Origin: Frigoriflavimonas asaccharolytica
GTDB lineage: Bacteria > Bacteroidota > Bacteroidia > Flavobacteriales > Weeksellaceae
Assembly (NCBI RefSeq): GCF_013294015.1
Contig: NZ_JABSNO010000025.1
Location: 1-54,241 of the forward strand
DNA length: 54,241 nucleotides
Reading direction: 5' to 3'
Shown here: one piece after another, positions 25,520 through 33,707 of the stretch
Position numbering within the stretch: the stretch's first letter is position 1
How the letters are laid out: each line of letters opens with the position of its first letter
Notes under the pieces: model-generated
The model's input: the letters and a program-made list of their open reading frames with translations, nothing else
Databases searched by the model: none
What the model was told of the DNA's origin: nothing
Made by a program: the position numbers and the translations under genes

Positions 25520-26032
25520 ATGGAATTCATCCAAATACAAGATGCTACTAGTGAAAGAGCTGAAAGAATTTACTCACATTATAGCCAAACATTCCCCGAA
25601 GATGAAAGGCGAGATTTAAAACAATTCTCACAGCTTTTTGAAAATAAAAATGTTGAAATATTCGGCATTTTTTTCACCAATAAATTTGTTGGTTACTCTA
25701 TAATTTGGACCTTATCCGATTTCAGTTTTATGGAGCATTTTGAAATTTTCTCAGAGCATCAAAATCAAAATTTTGGAAGTACTTTCTTGAAAAACATAAC
25801 AGAAAAACATCCTCACCTCATCTTAGAAACCGAACCAAAAGATTTGAATGAAGATGCGCAAAAACGCATAAAATTTTATGAAAGAAATGGCTTTTTCATC
25901 TTGCAAGAAGATTATATACAACCTCCATATTCTGAAGACAAAAAACCTATAACACTCTGGTTGATGGCAAATTACCATCCTCAAAAACTAGAATTTGTGA
26001 AGGAAAATATTTATGATGTAGTTTATAGATAG
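25520..26032 (+). CDS. GNAT family N-acetyltransferase
   Basis: GNAT enzymes transfer acetyl from acetyl-CoA to an amine. The 170-residue protein has the acetyl-CoA loop region in HQNQNFGSTFLKNI (about 81-94) and the typical late motif KFYERNGF (about 119-126). The loop keeps Q-x-x-x-F-G rather than the full Q/RxxGxG/A, so cofactor binding should be tested. The substrate is unknown. It lies 24 bp after the PspC gene and runs to within 7 bp of the converging SIMPL gene. Confidence 0.85.
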   Translation: MEFIQIQDATSERAERIYSHYSQTFPEDERRDLKQFSQLFENKNVEIFGIFFTNKFVGYSIIWTLSDFSFMEHFEIFSEHQNQNFGSTFLKNITEKHPHLILETEPKDLNEDAQKRIKFYERNGFFILQEDYIQPPYSEDKKPITLWLMANYHPQKLEFVKENIYDVVYR

Positions 26033-26039
26033 ACAATAA

Positions 26040-26771
26040 TTAATCTACTACATACTCCAATTTGATGGTAATACTAGCTTCTTTTTCTTTAGAAGTTGTG
26101 TTGTACGTTCCGCCGTAAGAATAATCTTCGTTAGAATTTGGCGCCGTTATCTGGATTACTCCCATCGTTGCTTTCTTCAAATCTCCCAAATCTGCACCAG
26201 CATTTTCGGCAATTTTTTCTGCACGCTCTTTTGCATCTTTTGTAGCATCCGCAATCATTTCTTGTTTCACATCTGCCAGTTTTGTGTAGAAATAATTGGG
26301 AGCAGCAGATGTAAATTCTATTCCAAGGTTGATGATTTCTGTTATATTTCTAGAAAGATTTTCAATTTTTGCAACATCTTTACTTTGCAATGCAATACTT
26401 TGAGAAAGTTGATATCCTGCAAAAGTTTGCGAACTTCCGCCATCTGCATTATTGTTATAATTAAATTGCTTTTGAATATCTACCGCAGAAAATACAATAT
26501 CTTTCTTTGGAATTCCTTGGGAAACCATGTACTTTTCAATCACTTTTCTGTCTTCTGCCAACTGATCGTAAGCAGATTTTAATTCAAAACTATTTCTAGA
26601 AAAATTTCCCGTCCAAGAAATTAGATCAGAAGTAAATTTTTTGCTTCCCAAACCTGTAACCGAAATGGTATTATCAGCTTTATTCCTATTTTTAATAGCA
26701 TTTCCCAAAAATGCCAAACCTATTATAAAACCTGCAGAAGCAACTGCAATAGCGATGATATTTTTATTCAT
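26040..26771 (-). CDS. SIMPL (DUF541) domain protein
   Basis: The 243-residue product has an N-terminal hydrophobic segment (about 4-26) that acts as a signal or anchor. The SIMPL hallmarks follow: ISVTGLGSKKFTSDLISW (36-53), a long helix, DIVFSAVDIQKQF, and the C-terminal part ADATKDAKERAEKIAENAG with a final beta strand. SIMPL proteins are periplasmic or outer-membrane proteins whose molecular role is poorly defined. It is monocistronic, converging on the GNAT gene. Confidence 0.88.
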   Translation of the reverse strand: MNKNIIAIAVASAGFIIGLAFLGNAIKNRNKADNTISVTGLGSKKFTSDLISWTGNFSRNSFELKSAYDQLAEDRKVIEKYMVSQGIPKKDIVFSAVDIQKQFNYNNNADGGSSQTFAGYQLSQSIALQSKDVAKIENLSRNITEIINLGIEFTSAAPNYFYTKLADVKQEMIADATKDAKERAEKIAENAGADLGDLKKATMGVIQITAPNSNEDYSYGGTYNTTSKEKEASITIKLEYVVD

Positions 26772-26835
26772 GATTTAAATTATAATCTAATAAAATTACA
26801 ATTTTATTTTGAGTTCATTAGATTATTGTCTAAAA

Positions 26836-27648
26836 TTAATTCCACCACAAACCATTTTGAGTATTCTTATCTTTTAATTGAAGCTTATTCCCATTCTTTT
26901 TAGAATCGTTTGGAATATTTTTTTTGTAATCCACAATTTTACGAAATGCCTCTTCCCGAAATCTAGCATAATCTGAACCGCTGCAAACGCCGTATTTAGT
27001 AATATTTTTACGTTCAAAATTTCTCAGAACGTAGAAGATAAAGGTCGGGATTTCTGCAACTTTTAATTTTAGCTCATTTACAAAAAATTCATCCGTGAAA
27101 AATTCTCGGAAATCTCTGCTTAAATCAATATCATCCCATTGAGAACTTATTTTTCCAACCGAAAAACCTGGACCAACTGTTTGTACAAAATCTCCCTTCT
27201 GTGGTGCCATTACTTCTGGCGAAGATTTCTTTCGAATATATTTCGCCATATCATCATCAAATTTCAAAATCTTTTCTGATTTGCCAAAATGATTGGCATC
27301 TTTATTTACATCTCCCGTTATTTTGTACTTAATTTCTACTTCCTCAATATCATAAGGAATAATTTCTAATCGAATTAAAAAACTTTTGGAAATATTGGTC
27401 GCATTTATTTTTACAGAATTTCTATTGTATCTTTCTTTGGTGAATCGAATCTCGTCTCCAACTTTTGCAAAAATCATGAAATTTCCATCATCGTCTGAAA
27501 TTGCGGTTTGTTGATTAGAAATATTAATGATGGAAACACCTTTTAATTCTCGTTGATCTTCCGACAAAACTTTGCCAAAAACATACTCTTGCGCAGCAGT
27601 TTTTGTTTGAATTAAAAATAGAAATACAAAAAATAAAGTTGTTTTCAA
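26836..27648 (-). CDS. Secreted protein with carboxypeptidase-regulatory-like (CarboxypepD_reg) domain, intact copy
   Basis: The 270-residue product has a signal peptide (residues 1-19, ending TAAQ) and a beta-sandwich domain of the CarboxypepD_reg-like type (about 20-95, VFGKVLSEDQRELKGVSIIN then AISDDDGNFMI), common in TonB-linked outer-membrane proteins. A hydrophilic C-terminal part contains EFFTDEFFVNELKLKV and KYGVCSGSD. A second, frameshifted copy lies just upstream (27743-28491), 843 bp away. The N-terminal region and upstream DNA of the two are nearly identical, while the C-terminal parts have diverged strongly. The role is unknown. Confidence 0.78.
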   Translation of the reverse strand: MKTTLFFVFLFLIQTKTAAQEYVFGKVLSEDQRELKGVSIINISNQQTAISDDDGNFMIFAKVGDEIRFTKERYNRNSVKINATNISKSFLIRLEIIPYDIEEVEIKYKITGDVNKDANHFGKSEKILKFDDDMAKYIRKKSSPEVMAPQKGDFVQTVGPGFSVGKISSQWDDIDLSRDFREFFTDEFFVNELKLKVAEIPTFIFYVLRNFERKNITKYGVCSGSDYARFREEAFRKIVDYKKNIPNDSKKNGNKLQLKDKNTQNGLWWN

Positions 27649-27718
27649 GCGTGTAATTTTATCAAAAGTAAATTTAAAATAGATATCAAAAATTTTATTT
27701 AACCAGAATTAACTTGAT
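27299..27718 (-). repeat. Tandem duplication, unit 1 (near-identical part)
   Basis: About 420 bp covering the upstream region and first 115 or so codons matches 28142-28561 at a constant offset of 843 bp with only a few substitutions. Identity falls off sharply toward the 3' end of the genes. Confidence 0.85.
27663..27690 (-). promoter_or_regulatory. Possible promoter shared by the duplicated genes
   Basis: On the minus strand TTTG (27690-27687) is followed after 16 bp by TACTTTTG (27670-27663), 14 bp upstream of the start codon. The -7 matches the Bacteroidota consensus; the spacing is shorter than the typical 19-21. The same sequence is present before the broken copy at 28506-28533. Confidence 0.4.
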
Positions 27719-27742
27719 TTAATAATTTTTGTGAATTTCTAT

Positions 27743-28491
27743 TTAAATTTTTTGATTGTTTTTAACCTTAAAATCAGATATAACTTTGAGAGATTGCATT
27801 TGAAAACGTATTAAATCCTTATTATCGCAAATACCATATTTTACAATTAAAGAACGCTCAAAATCTTCGAATACAAATAATACAAAACTCATTATTTGAT
27901 ATTTTTTCAATTCTAAATCTACTGTAAAAAAATCTTCGGGAATCATCGTTATTAAGTAGTTATAAAATCTAAATCGTCCCAGGCTGGTTTAGATCCACCA
28001 ATAGAAAAACCTTCACCTATTGGCTGTACAAATTCACCAGCTTTTGGTGCCATTGTTGCAGCATCAGATTTTTGCCTCAAATATTTTCCCATATCCGTCT
28101 GTAATTTTAGCACCTTTTTAGTTTTCCCGAGATTGCTTCCATCTTTATTTACATCTCCTGTTATTTTATATTTAATTTCCACTTCCTCAATATCGTAAGG
28201 AATAATTTCTAATCGGATTAAAAAACTTTTGGAAATATTGCTGGAATTTATTTTTACAGAATTTCTATTGTATCTTTCTTTGGTGAAGCGAATCTCGTCT
28301 CCAATTTTTGCAGAAATCATGAAATTTCCATCATCGTCTGAAATTGCGGTTTGTTGATTAGAAATATTAATGATGTAAACACCTTTTAATTCTCGTTGAT
28401 CTTCCGACAAAACTTTGCCAAAAACATACTCTTGCGCAGCAGTTTTTGTTTGAATTAAAAATAGAAATACAAAAAATAAAGTTGTTTTCAA
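27743..28491 (-). pseudogene. Frameshifted copy of the CarboxypepD_reg-like secreted protein
   Basis: The reading frame from 28491 gives 179 residues ending WDDLDFITT and a stop at 27952, where the intact paralogue continues. The homologous C-terminal part (EDFFTVDLELKKYQIMSF and VKYGICDNKD) is present downstream in another frame, from 27946 to 27743. Reading back one base near GATTTTATA restores a continuous alignment of equal length (WDDLD-FYNYLITMIPEDFF against WDDIDLSRDFREFFTDEFF), so one T was probably lost from a T run. The copy also lacks the last 45 or so residues of the paralogue. A sequencing error in the homopolymer or a slippage-controlled phase switch are alternatives. Confidence 0.75.
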
Positions 28492-28561
28492 GCGTGTAAT
28501 TTTATCAAAAGTAAATTTAAAATAGATATCAAAAATTTTATTTAACCAGAATTAACGTGAT
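28142..28561 (-). repeat. Tandem duplication, unit 2 (near-identical part)
   Basis: This is the partner of 27299-27718, including the same start region, signal peptide codons and the 70 bp upstream. Confidence 0.85.
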
Positions 28562-28654
28562 TTAATAATAATTAAGAAATCTATACAAATTAATAGAAAA
28601 CAAAAGACAAAATTCAATTCAAAAATAATTAAATTGCAAGGTAAAATTATATCT

Positions 28655-31600
28655 ATGGAAAATTCTTATTCGGTTATTCACGCTTCTGCAGGTTCTGGAA
28701 AAACCTACAATTTGGTGCAAAGAATTTTGAGAATTTGCTTGCGATATCCAAATTCGCACAAAAACATTCAACATATTTTGGCGCTAACTTTCACCAATAA
28801 AGCAGCGAACGAAATGAAGGAAAGAATTTTAAATTGGTTGACGCTTTTTACTGCAGATAATTACAAAGATTGTGATGAATTAATTTCTCTGCAAAAAGCT
28901 TTGATAAAAGAAGAAAACATCCATATCACGCTAGAAGATTTACATCAACGATCTCAAAACCTGCTAGATTATGTGCTGCACAACTACTCCATTTTGCAGA
29001 TAGGAACGATTGATAAATTTAATGCAAGATTGGTGAGAAGCTTTTCCAATGAATTGGGTTTGGCAAAAAATTTCAATTTAGAAATTAACGCAAAGCCTTA
29101 TTTGATGGAAGCTGTAGACAAAATGCTGGATAAAGTGGGTGGAGACAATCCTGAATTGACCACAACATTATTGGATTATATTCAATACCAAATGGATCAA
29201 AACGAGCGTACAAATTTGAATAAAACCTTCTACAAATCTGCGGAAAAATTTTTGAGCGATATCCATTACGAAGAACTCAAAAAAAATAAAAATTTTGATG
29301 GCCGCGAATACGATCTTTTAAGAAATAATTTAATAAAAGAAATAAAAAATTATACACCAGAATCTGTAGAAATTGCAAAAAAATCATTAGAAATAATTGA
29401 AAATAATGGATTAGAAATTAGCGATTTTTCCGGTGGAGTTAATGGAATTGGTGGTTTTTTCAATAAAGTATTGAAATTTTACGACGGAAATTCTAAAACT
29501 TTTCCAATTCCGGGAGATGAGGAAAAGGCAAATATTAATTTTGATAAAGGAGCACCGGCAAAATCTAAAAACAAAGAACATTTAATTTTTGGAATTTTAG
29601 AAGAATTAAAAACCAACAGATTACAAATAATTTCTAACCACATCTCTTCCATAAAAAAAGAGAAAATATTGCAGGCACTTTTGCCAATGAAAGTGCAGCA
29701 AGATATACAGCGAGAATTGCAACTTTTGGAGGAGGAAAAAGATATTGTGCTTCTATCTAAAGTAAATACACTCATCAACGAAAATCTAAGCGAAGAACCT
29801 TCAGAATTTATTTATGAAAAAGTAGGAACACAATTTCACCATTATTTTTTTGATGAATTTCAAGATACATCCATCATGCAGTGGCGAAATTTTTTGCCAT
29901 TGAGAGATCATACCATTTCTTCCAACAATACCTCTTTTACTTTGGTTGGCGATCCGAAACAAAGTATCTACAGGTTTCGTGGTGGTGAAAGTAAAATTTT
30001 GCTAGACATTATCAACGGAGAAAAGAACGTGCTAAAACAAGCGGAAACCATCGTATTAGAAGAAAATTATAGAAGTGCAAAAAATATTGTTGCCTTTAAT
30101 AATGAATTGTATGAGTACATTTCTAAAAATTTAAAACCAGAACATGCGCATATTTTTGGCGAAAAATCTTTTCAAAATGCTATTTCAAAAAATGCTGGTC
30201 GCGTTCGTATTAATTTTATAGAAAATGGTGTGAAGGAAGAATTTTATGCTTCTGTAGCAGAGAAAATGCAAAACGACATTCAAACTGTTATCGATTTTGG
30301 CTATCAATTTTCTGATATTACTATTTTATGCCGTGGGAAAAATGATATTTTCAATTATTCTAAATTGTTAGGAAATTTAAAAATTGTAGAAAAAGGAGAA
30401 GAAAAATTAATTAAAACCATCTCTGATAGTGGATTAACGCTCGAACTTTCTAGCACCATAAAAGCCGTAATTTCTTACTTGCAATGGGAAAACAGTCCGA
30501 AAAACTTACAGTTTTTGGTGATGATGATGTATTATTTGAAAGATATTGGCAAAATTGAAGCAGAAGATTTCACTAAAGATATGGCAGAACTTTTAAAATT
30601 AAAAAGCAAAAAAACCATCGGAAAATTCATTGATGAAAAATATAAAATCAAATTGTTTCAAGATGGTTTCCCGCAATTTAATTTGTACAATTTTATAGAA
30701 TTTTATGTCCACGAATTTTCTATGGAAGAAAAAGAGACAGATTTCATTCTAAATTTTCTAGAAATGGTTTACGGTTTTACTCAAAATACAGGGGCAACAT
30801 TGAAAGATTTTCTAAAATTTTGGGAAGAAGATGGTAGGACAAAAACCATACAAGCCTCTGAAAACTTGAATGCTATACAATTGATGACTATCCATAAGGC
30901 AAAAGGTTTGGAATTTCCGATTGTACTTTTGCCAATGGAAAACTCCAACAAAGATGGAGATTTCAACGAATGGTTTGAGACGGAAATGAGCGACACATTA
31001 AAATCTGTAAATCTAAAAGCATTTAAAGATTCTGTGGATGTTTATGATGAAAAAGTTGCCTATTTTAATGCAAAAAATACCTACGAAAACCTCATCGATC
31101 GATTGTGTATACAATATGTAGCCACTACAAGAGCAGTAGATCAGATGTTTTTTTATATTGAAAAACCATCGGTAACGCAAAAAGGTGAAAACGAGAGTAA
31201 GATTGAAATTTACCAGTTTCTTCAAAATAAAAACGCAGGAAATGTAGAATCTTTTGATTATTTTGAATTGGAAAAAGATGCTAATTTAGACAAGAAAATT
31301 AAAAAGGAAGATCAAAAATTTGCCACAAAAAAAATAGAACATTTTAATAAATCTCATGAAAAAAGCGCGTCTATTAAAATTGCTACTCCCTCTAAAAATT
31401 ACCAGACAAGAAATGAAAAAGTGAGATTAGGAATTTTCGTGCATGAAATTTTGGCAAAAATAAATGATGAAAAAGATGTGAATTTTGTGCTAGAAAAATA
31501 TTTATTGGAAGGAATAATTGATATCAATCAAAAAAATATTATTGAGGGAAACGTGCAAGAAATCATCAAGAAATATCCTAATTACTTTGGTGCCAATTTA

Positions 31601-31816
31601 GAAATCATCAATGAAAAAGACATTATGATTACGGAAAACGGATTTCAAAAAATTTACAGACCAGACAGATTGATAAAAACAGAAAAAGGCTACACGATTG
31701 TGGATTTCAAAACTGGGGAAGAAAAAGAGAAGGATATTCAACAGGTAGAAACTTATGGAAAAGTGCTAGAAAAATTGGGTAAAGTTGTGCTTGGAAAAGA
31801 AGTGGTTTACATTTAA
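28655..31816 (+). CDS. UvrD/AddA-like ATP-dependent helicase-nuclease
   Basis: I take ATG at 28655 (1053 residues) over the TTG at 28634, since Walker A follows directly: ASAGSGKT at 10-17. Other superfamily 1 motifs are motif II DEFQDTS (400-406), GDPKQSIYRFRGGE (from 432), and TIHKAKGLEF (from 745). The C-terminal RPDRLIKTEKGYTIVDFKTG (about 1000-1018) is a PD-(D/E)XK nuclease core. This layout is that of RecB/AddA subunits, which resect double-strand breaks for recombination repair. The usual AddB partner is not adjacent here. It ends at a strong terminator. Confidence 0.88.
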   Translation: MENSYSVIHASAGSGKTYNLVQRILRICLRYPNSHKNIQHILALTFTNKAANEMKERILNWLTLFTADNYKDCDELISLQKALIKEENIHITLEDLHQRSQNLLDYVLHNYSILQIGTIDKFNARLVRSFSNELGLAKNFNLEINAKPYLMEAVDKMLDKVGGDNPELTTTLLDYIQYQMDQNERTNLNKTFYKSAEKFLSDIHYEELKKNKNFDGREYDLLRNNLIKEIKNYTPESVEIAKKSLEIIENNGLEISDFSGGVNGIGGFFNKVLKFYDGNSKTFPIPGDEEKANINFDKGAPAKSKNKEHLIFGILEELKTNRLQIISNHISSIKKEKILQALLPMKVQQDIQRELQLLEEEKDIVLLSKVNTLINENLSEEPSEFIYEKVGTQFHHYFFDEFQDTSIMQWRNFLPLRDHTISSNNTSFTLVGDPKQSIYRFRGGESKILLDIINGEKNVLKQAETIVLEENYRSAKNIVAFNNELYEYISKNLKPEHAHIFGEKSFQNAISKNAGRVRINFIENGVKEEFYASVAEKMQNDIQTVIDFGYQFSDITILCRGKNDIFNYSKLLGNLKIVEKGEEKLIKTISDSGLTLELSSTIKAVISYLQWENSPKNLQFLVMMMYYLKDIGKIEAEDFTKDMAELLKLKSKKTIGKFIDEKYKIKLFQDGFPQFNLYNFIEFYVHEFSMEEKETDFILNFLEMVYGFTQNTGATLKDFLKFWEEDGRTKTIQASENLNAIQLMTIHKAKGLEFPIVLLPMENSNKDGDFNEWFETEMSDTLKSVNLKAFKDSVDVYDEKVAYFNAKNTYENLIDRLCIQYVATTRAVDQMFFYIEKPSVTQKGENESKIEIYQFLQNKNAGNVESFDYFELEKDANLDKKIKKEDQKFATKKIEHFNKSHEKSASIKIATPSKNYQTRNEKVRLGIFVHEILAKINDEKDVNFVLEKYLLEGIIDINQKNIIEGNVQEIIKKYPNYFGANLEIINEKDIMITENGFQKIYRPDRLIKTEKGYTIVDFKTGEEKEKDIQQVETYGKVLEKLGKVVLGKEVVYI

Positions 31817-31824
31817 AGATAAAA

Positions 31825-31852
31825 AAAAGAGCGAAAAATTTTTCGCTCTTTT
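31825..31852. terminator. Bidirectional terminator
   Basis: A perfect 14-bp inverted repeat (AAAAGAGCGAAAAA with TTTTTCGCTCTTTT) between the converging helicase and Spy-like genes, with T runs on either strand. Confidence 0.92.
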
Positions 31853-31871
31853 AGGTTTAATTATTTAGAAA

Positions 31872-32330
31872 TTAAGAATTTCCTGCTTCCATTTTATTTT
31901 TTCTCATTTTCCCTTTCCCATCTTTTCTATTCTCTTTTCTTTTTTCTTGGTTTGCCATTTTTTCCGATTCCCATTTTTTGTACTGGTCTGGAGTAAGGAC
32001 TGCTTTCATTCCGGCATTCATCTTGTCTTTTTTGGCTTTCATTTTTTCCTTAGAAGCCTTTCTCATCTCTTTGTTCTTCTCCATGTCCTTATCTCTATCA
32101 GCTCTCATATCTGCATGCATCGCTTTGATTTTTGCAACTTGAGCATCACTCAGATTTAGATCTGTTTTCATTTTCGCGAAATGAACCTCTTGGTTTTCCG
32201 CTCTTTTCTCTTTCATTTCGGCTCTTTTAGCTTCCATTTTTGCTTTTTGCTCTGGCGTTTTTGGAGTTTGTTGTGCCATTGCGAAAGTTCCGAAACTTGC
32301 TAAAGCAAGTGTAAAAATTAATTTTTTCAT
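31872..32330 (-). CDS. Small Spy/CpxP-like periplasmic protein (DUF4890-type)
   Basis: The 152-residue product has a signal peptide (ending AMAQ) followed by a very Lys/Met/Glu-rich helical chain. Two helix-turn stretches, NLSDAQVAKIKAMHADMR and LTPDQYKKWESEK, echo the LTxxQ pattern of the Spy/CpxP family of ATP-independent periplasmic chaperones and stress sensors. The match is by pattern and composition only. The protein ends with a strongly basic tail (KRKENRKDGKGKMRKNK). Confidence 0.7.
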   Translation of the reverse strand: MKKLIFTLALASFGTFAMAQQTPKTPEQKAKMEAKRAEMKEKRAENQEVHFAKMKTDLNLSDAQVAKIKAMHADMRADRDKDMEKNKEMRKASKEKMKAKKDKMNAGMKAVLTPDQYKKWESEKMANQEKRKENRKDGKGKMRKNKMEAGNS

Positions 32331-32433
32331 TTTAGTAAAATTTATATATTAATATTGTTATCAGTCTTTTGGATGCGTAAAAAAGACGATAGTTAAAAAG
32401 GTAATTATTAAAGTTTTGTTAAAATAAAAATTC

Positions 32434-32466
32434 AAAAAAAAATCGTTTCCATTTCTGAAAACGATT
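32434..32466 (-). terminator. Rho-independent terminator of the low-complexity protein gene
   Basis: On the minus strand AATCGTTT and AAACGATT form an 8-bp stem with a 10-nt loop, followed by a T run of about 9. It lies just after the stop codon at 32487. Confidence 0.85.
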
Positions 32467-32486
32467 ATTGTTTTTGTCATTACAAA

Positions 32487-33512
32487 TTATCTTCTTCCTG
32501 AAGAAGATCTTGTTCCTGCGGAAGAACTTGATTGAGAATTTGATGAACTTCTTTCTGCATTTCCAGAACTTCTTGTTGATGAACTTCCTTCTGATCGTAC
32601 AGAATTAGTATTACTGCTAGAAATTGTGGTACTTCTTCTTGGTTCTACACTGCTACTATTTCTAATTCTAGGTTGCTGTTGTACAGCTGAAATTGTAGTT
32701 GCTTGAGTAGAATAATCTCTGGTTCTTGGCTGCTGTGTTGCAGTTTGTAATCCATTGTTTCTTCTTGTACTATTATTTCTAACACTATTTTGAGCTACTG
32801 TATTTCCAGAATTTGAATTTCTAAAACCATTATTACTTCCAGAATTATCATTTGTATAATTTGCATTTCTTTTGCCATTTTCTACAAAGCCATTGCTTAC
32901 ATTTCTGCTTTGTTTCCATCCGTAATTGTTTCCTACAGACTGATGGTATTGTTGGCGATTTACTCTATATAAATTAATGTTGATGTTTACATAGGCAGGT
33001 CTCACGCGGAAATTATTTCTGTAAAATGTATTACGTCTATTATTATAATATATCACAGGATTGAAACCATCATAATATCTATTTTGAAATACTACATAAA
33101 CGCTTGGTCCCAAAATTCTCTCCATCGCGAAATATCTATCATAGTACCATCTTTGTGGATTTGTTCTATAATAAGAATTCCAAACATTATAGGAATTAAA
33201 TTGATTATTAAGATCCAAAATTAAGCTTATTTGTCTTCTGGATAGATTGTACTCGCGGAAAAAACGACTCCAGTTGATCATTTGCAAACTTTGGCGATAA
33301 TCATTGTAGAAATCTCTGTAATATTCGTTTGAGTAATAGTCTTCTGGATATTCGTAATAATAATCATCTGGAAAATATCCTTCACCATTATTATTATAAC
33401 CATTGTTACTATAATTGTTGTTATTTTCATTTCCCCAATCGTTATTTGGGTAGTTTTGGGCGGAAAGTACAGTAGCAAAGCAAACAGACAATCCAAGTAG
33501 TAAATTTTTCAT
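32487..33512 (-). CDS. Secreted low-complexity Asn/Tyr- and Ser/Arg-rich protein
   Basis: The 341-residue product has a signal peptide (ending LSAQ), an Asn/Tyr/Glu-rich first part (about 20-75, for example NNNNYSNNGYNNNGEGYF), a more ordered middle (about 75-190, with many Tyr/Arg/Asn) and a Ser/Arg/Asn-rich disordered tail (about 210-341). I know no family. The middle part SRFFREYNLSRRQISLILDL may form a helix of a small domain. Such composition suggests a surface or matrix protein, but that is a guess. No type IX sorting signal is visible at its C-terminus. Confidence 0.7.
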   Translation of the reverse strand: MKNLLLGLSVCFATVLSAQNYPNNDWGNENNNNYSNNGYNNNGEGYFPDDYYYEYPEDYYSNEYYRDFYNDYRQSLQMINWSRFFREYNLSRRQISLILDLNNQFNSYNVWNSYYRTNPQRWYYDRYFAMERILGPSVYVVFQNRYYDGFNPVIYYNNRRNTFYRNNFRVRPAYVNININLYRVNRQQYHQSVGNNYGWKQSRNVSNGFVENGKRNANYTNDNSGSNNGFRNSNSGNTVAQNSVRNNSTRRNNGLQTATQQPRTRDYSTQATTISAVQQQPRIRNSSSVEPRRSTTISSSNTNSVRSEGSSSTRSSGNAERSSSNSQSSSSAGTRSSSGRR

Positions 33513-33635
33513 TATAATTCTATTTTAATTGTTAATACTTTTAACAATAAGAAAAGTGTGCCAAATTAAATCTGAAAATATATGTAAAGCATTGTCAATA
33601 AGAGTTTTGCACAACTTCTAATACTTTGATTGTAT

Positions 33636-33671
33636 AAAACGAAAAAAGTTAAATCTTATGATCTAACTTTT
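33636..33671 (-). terminator. Rho-independent terminator of the 4-alpha-glucanotransferase gene
   Basis: On the minus strand AAAAGTTAGATC pairs with GATTTAACTTTT (one wobble), loop of 4 nt, followed by TTCGTTTT. It is 37 bp after the stop codon. Confidence 0.8.
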
Positions 33672-33707
33672 CTCGCTTTGCTATTTAAAGTAATGATAAT
33701 CAAATAG

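Noticed and set aside
27743..27946. A separate small gene of 67 residues
   Set aside because: Its sequence aligns with the C-terminal part of the neighbouring paralogue, so it is the shifted end of a broken gene.
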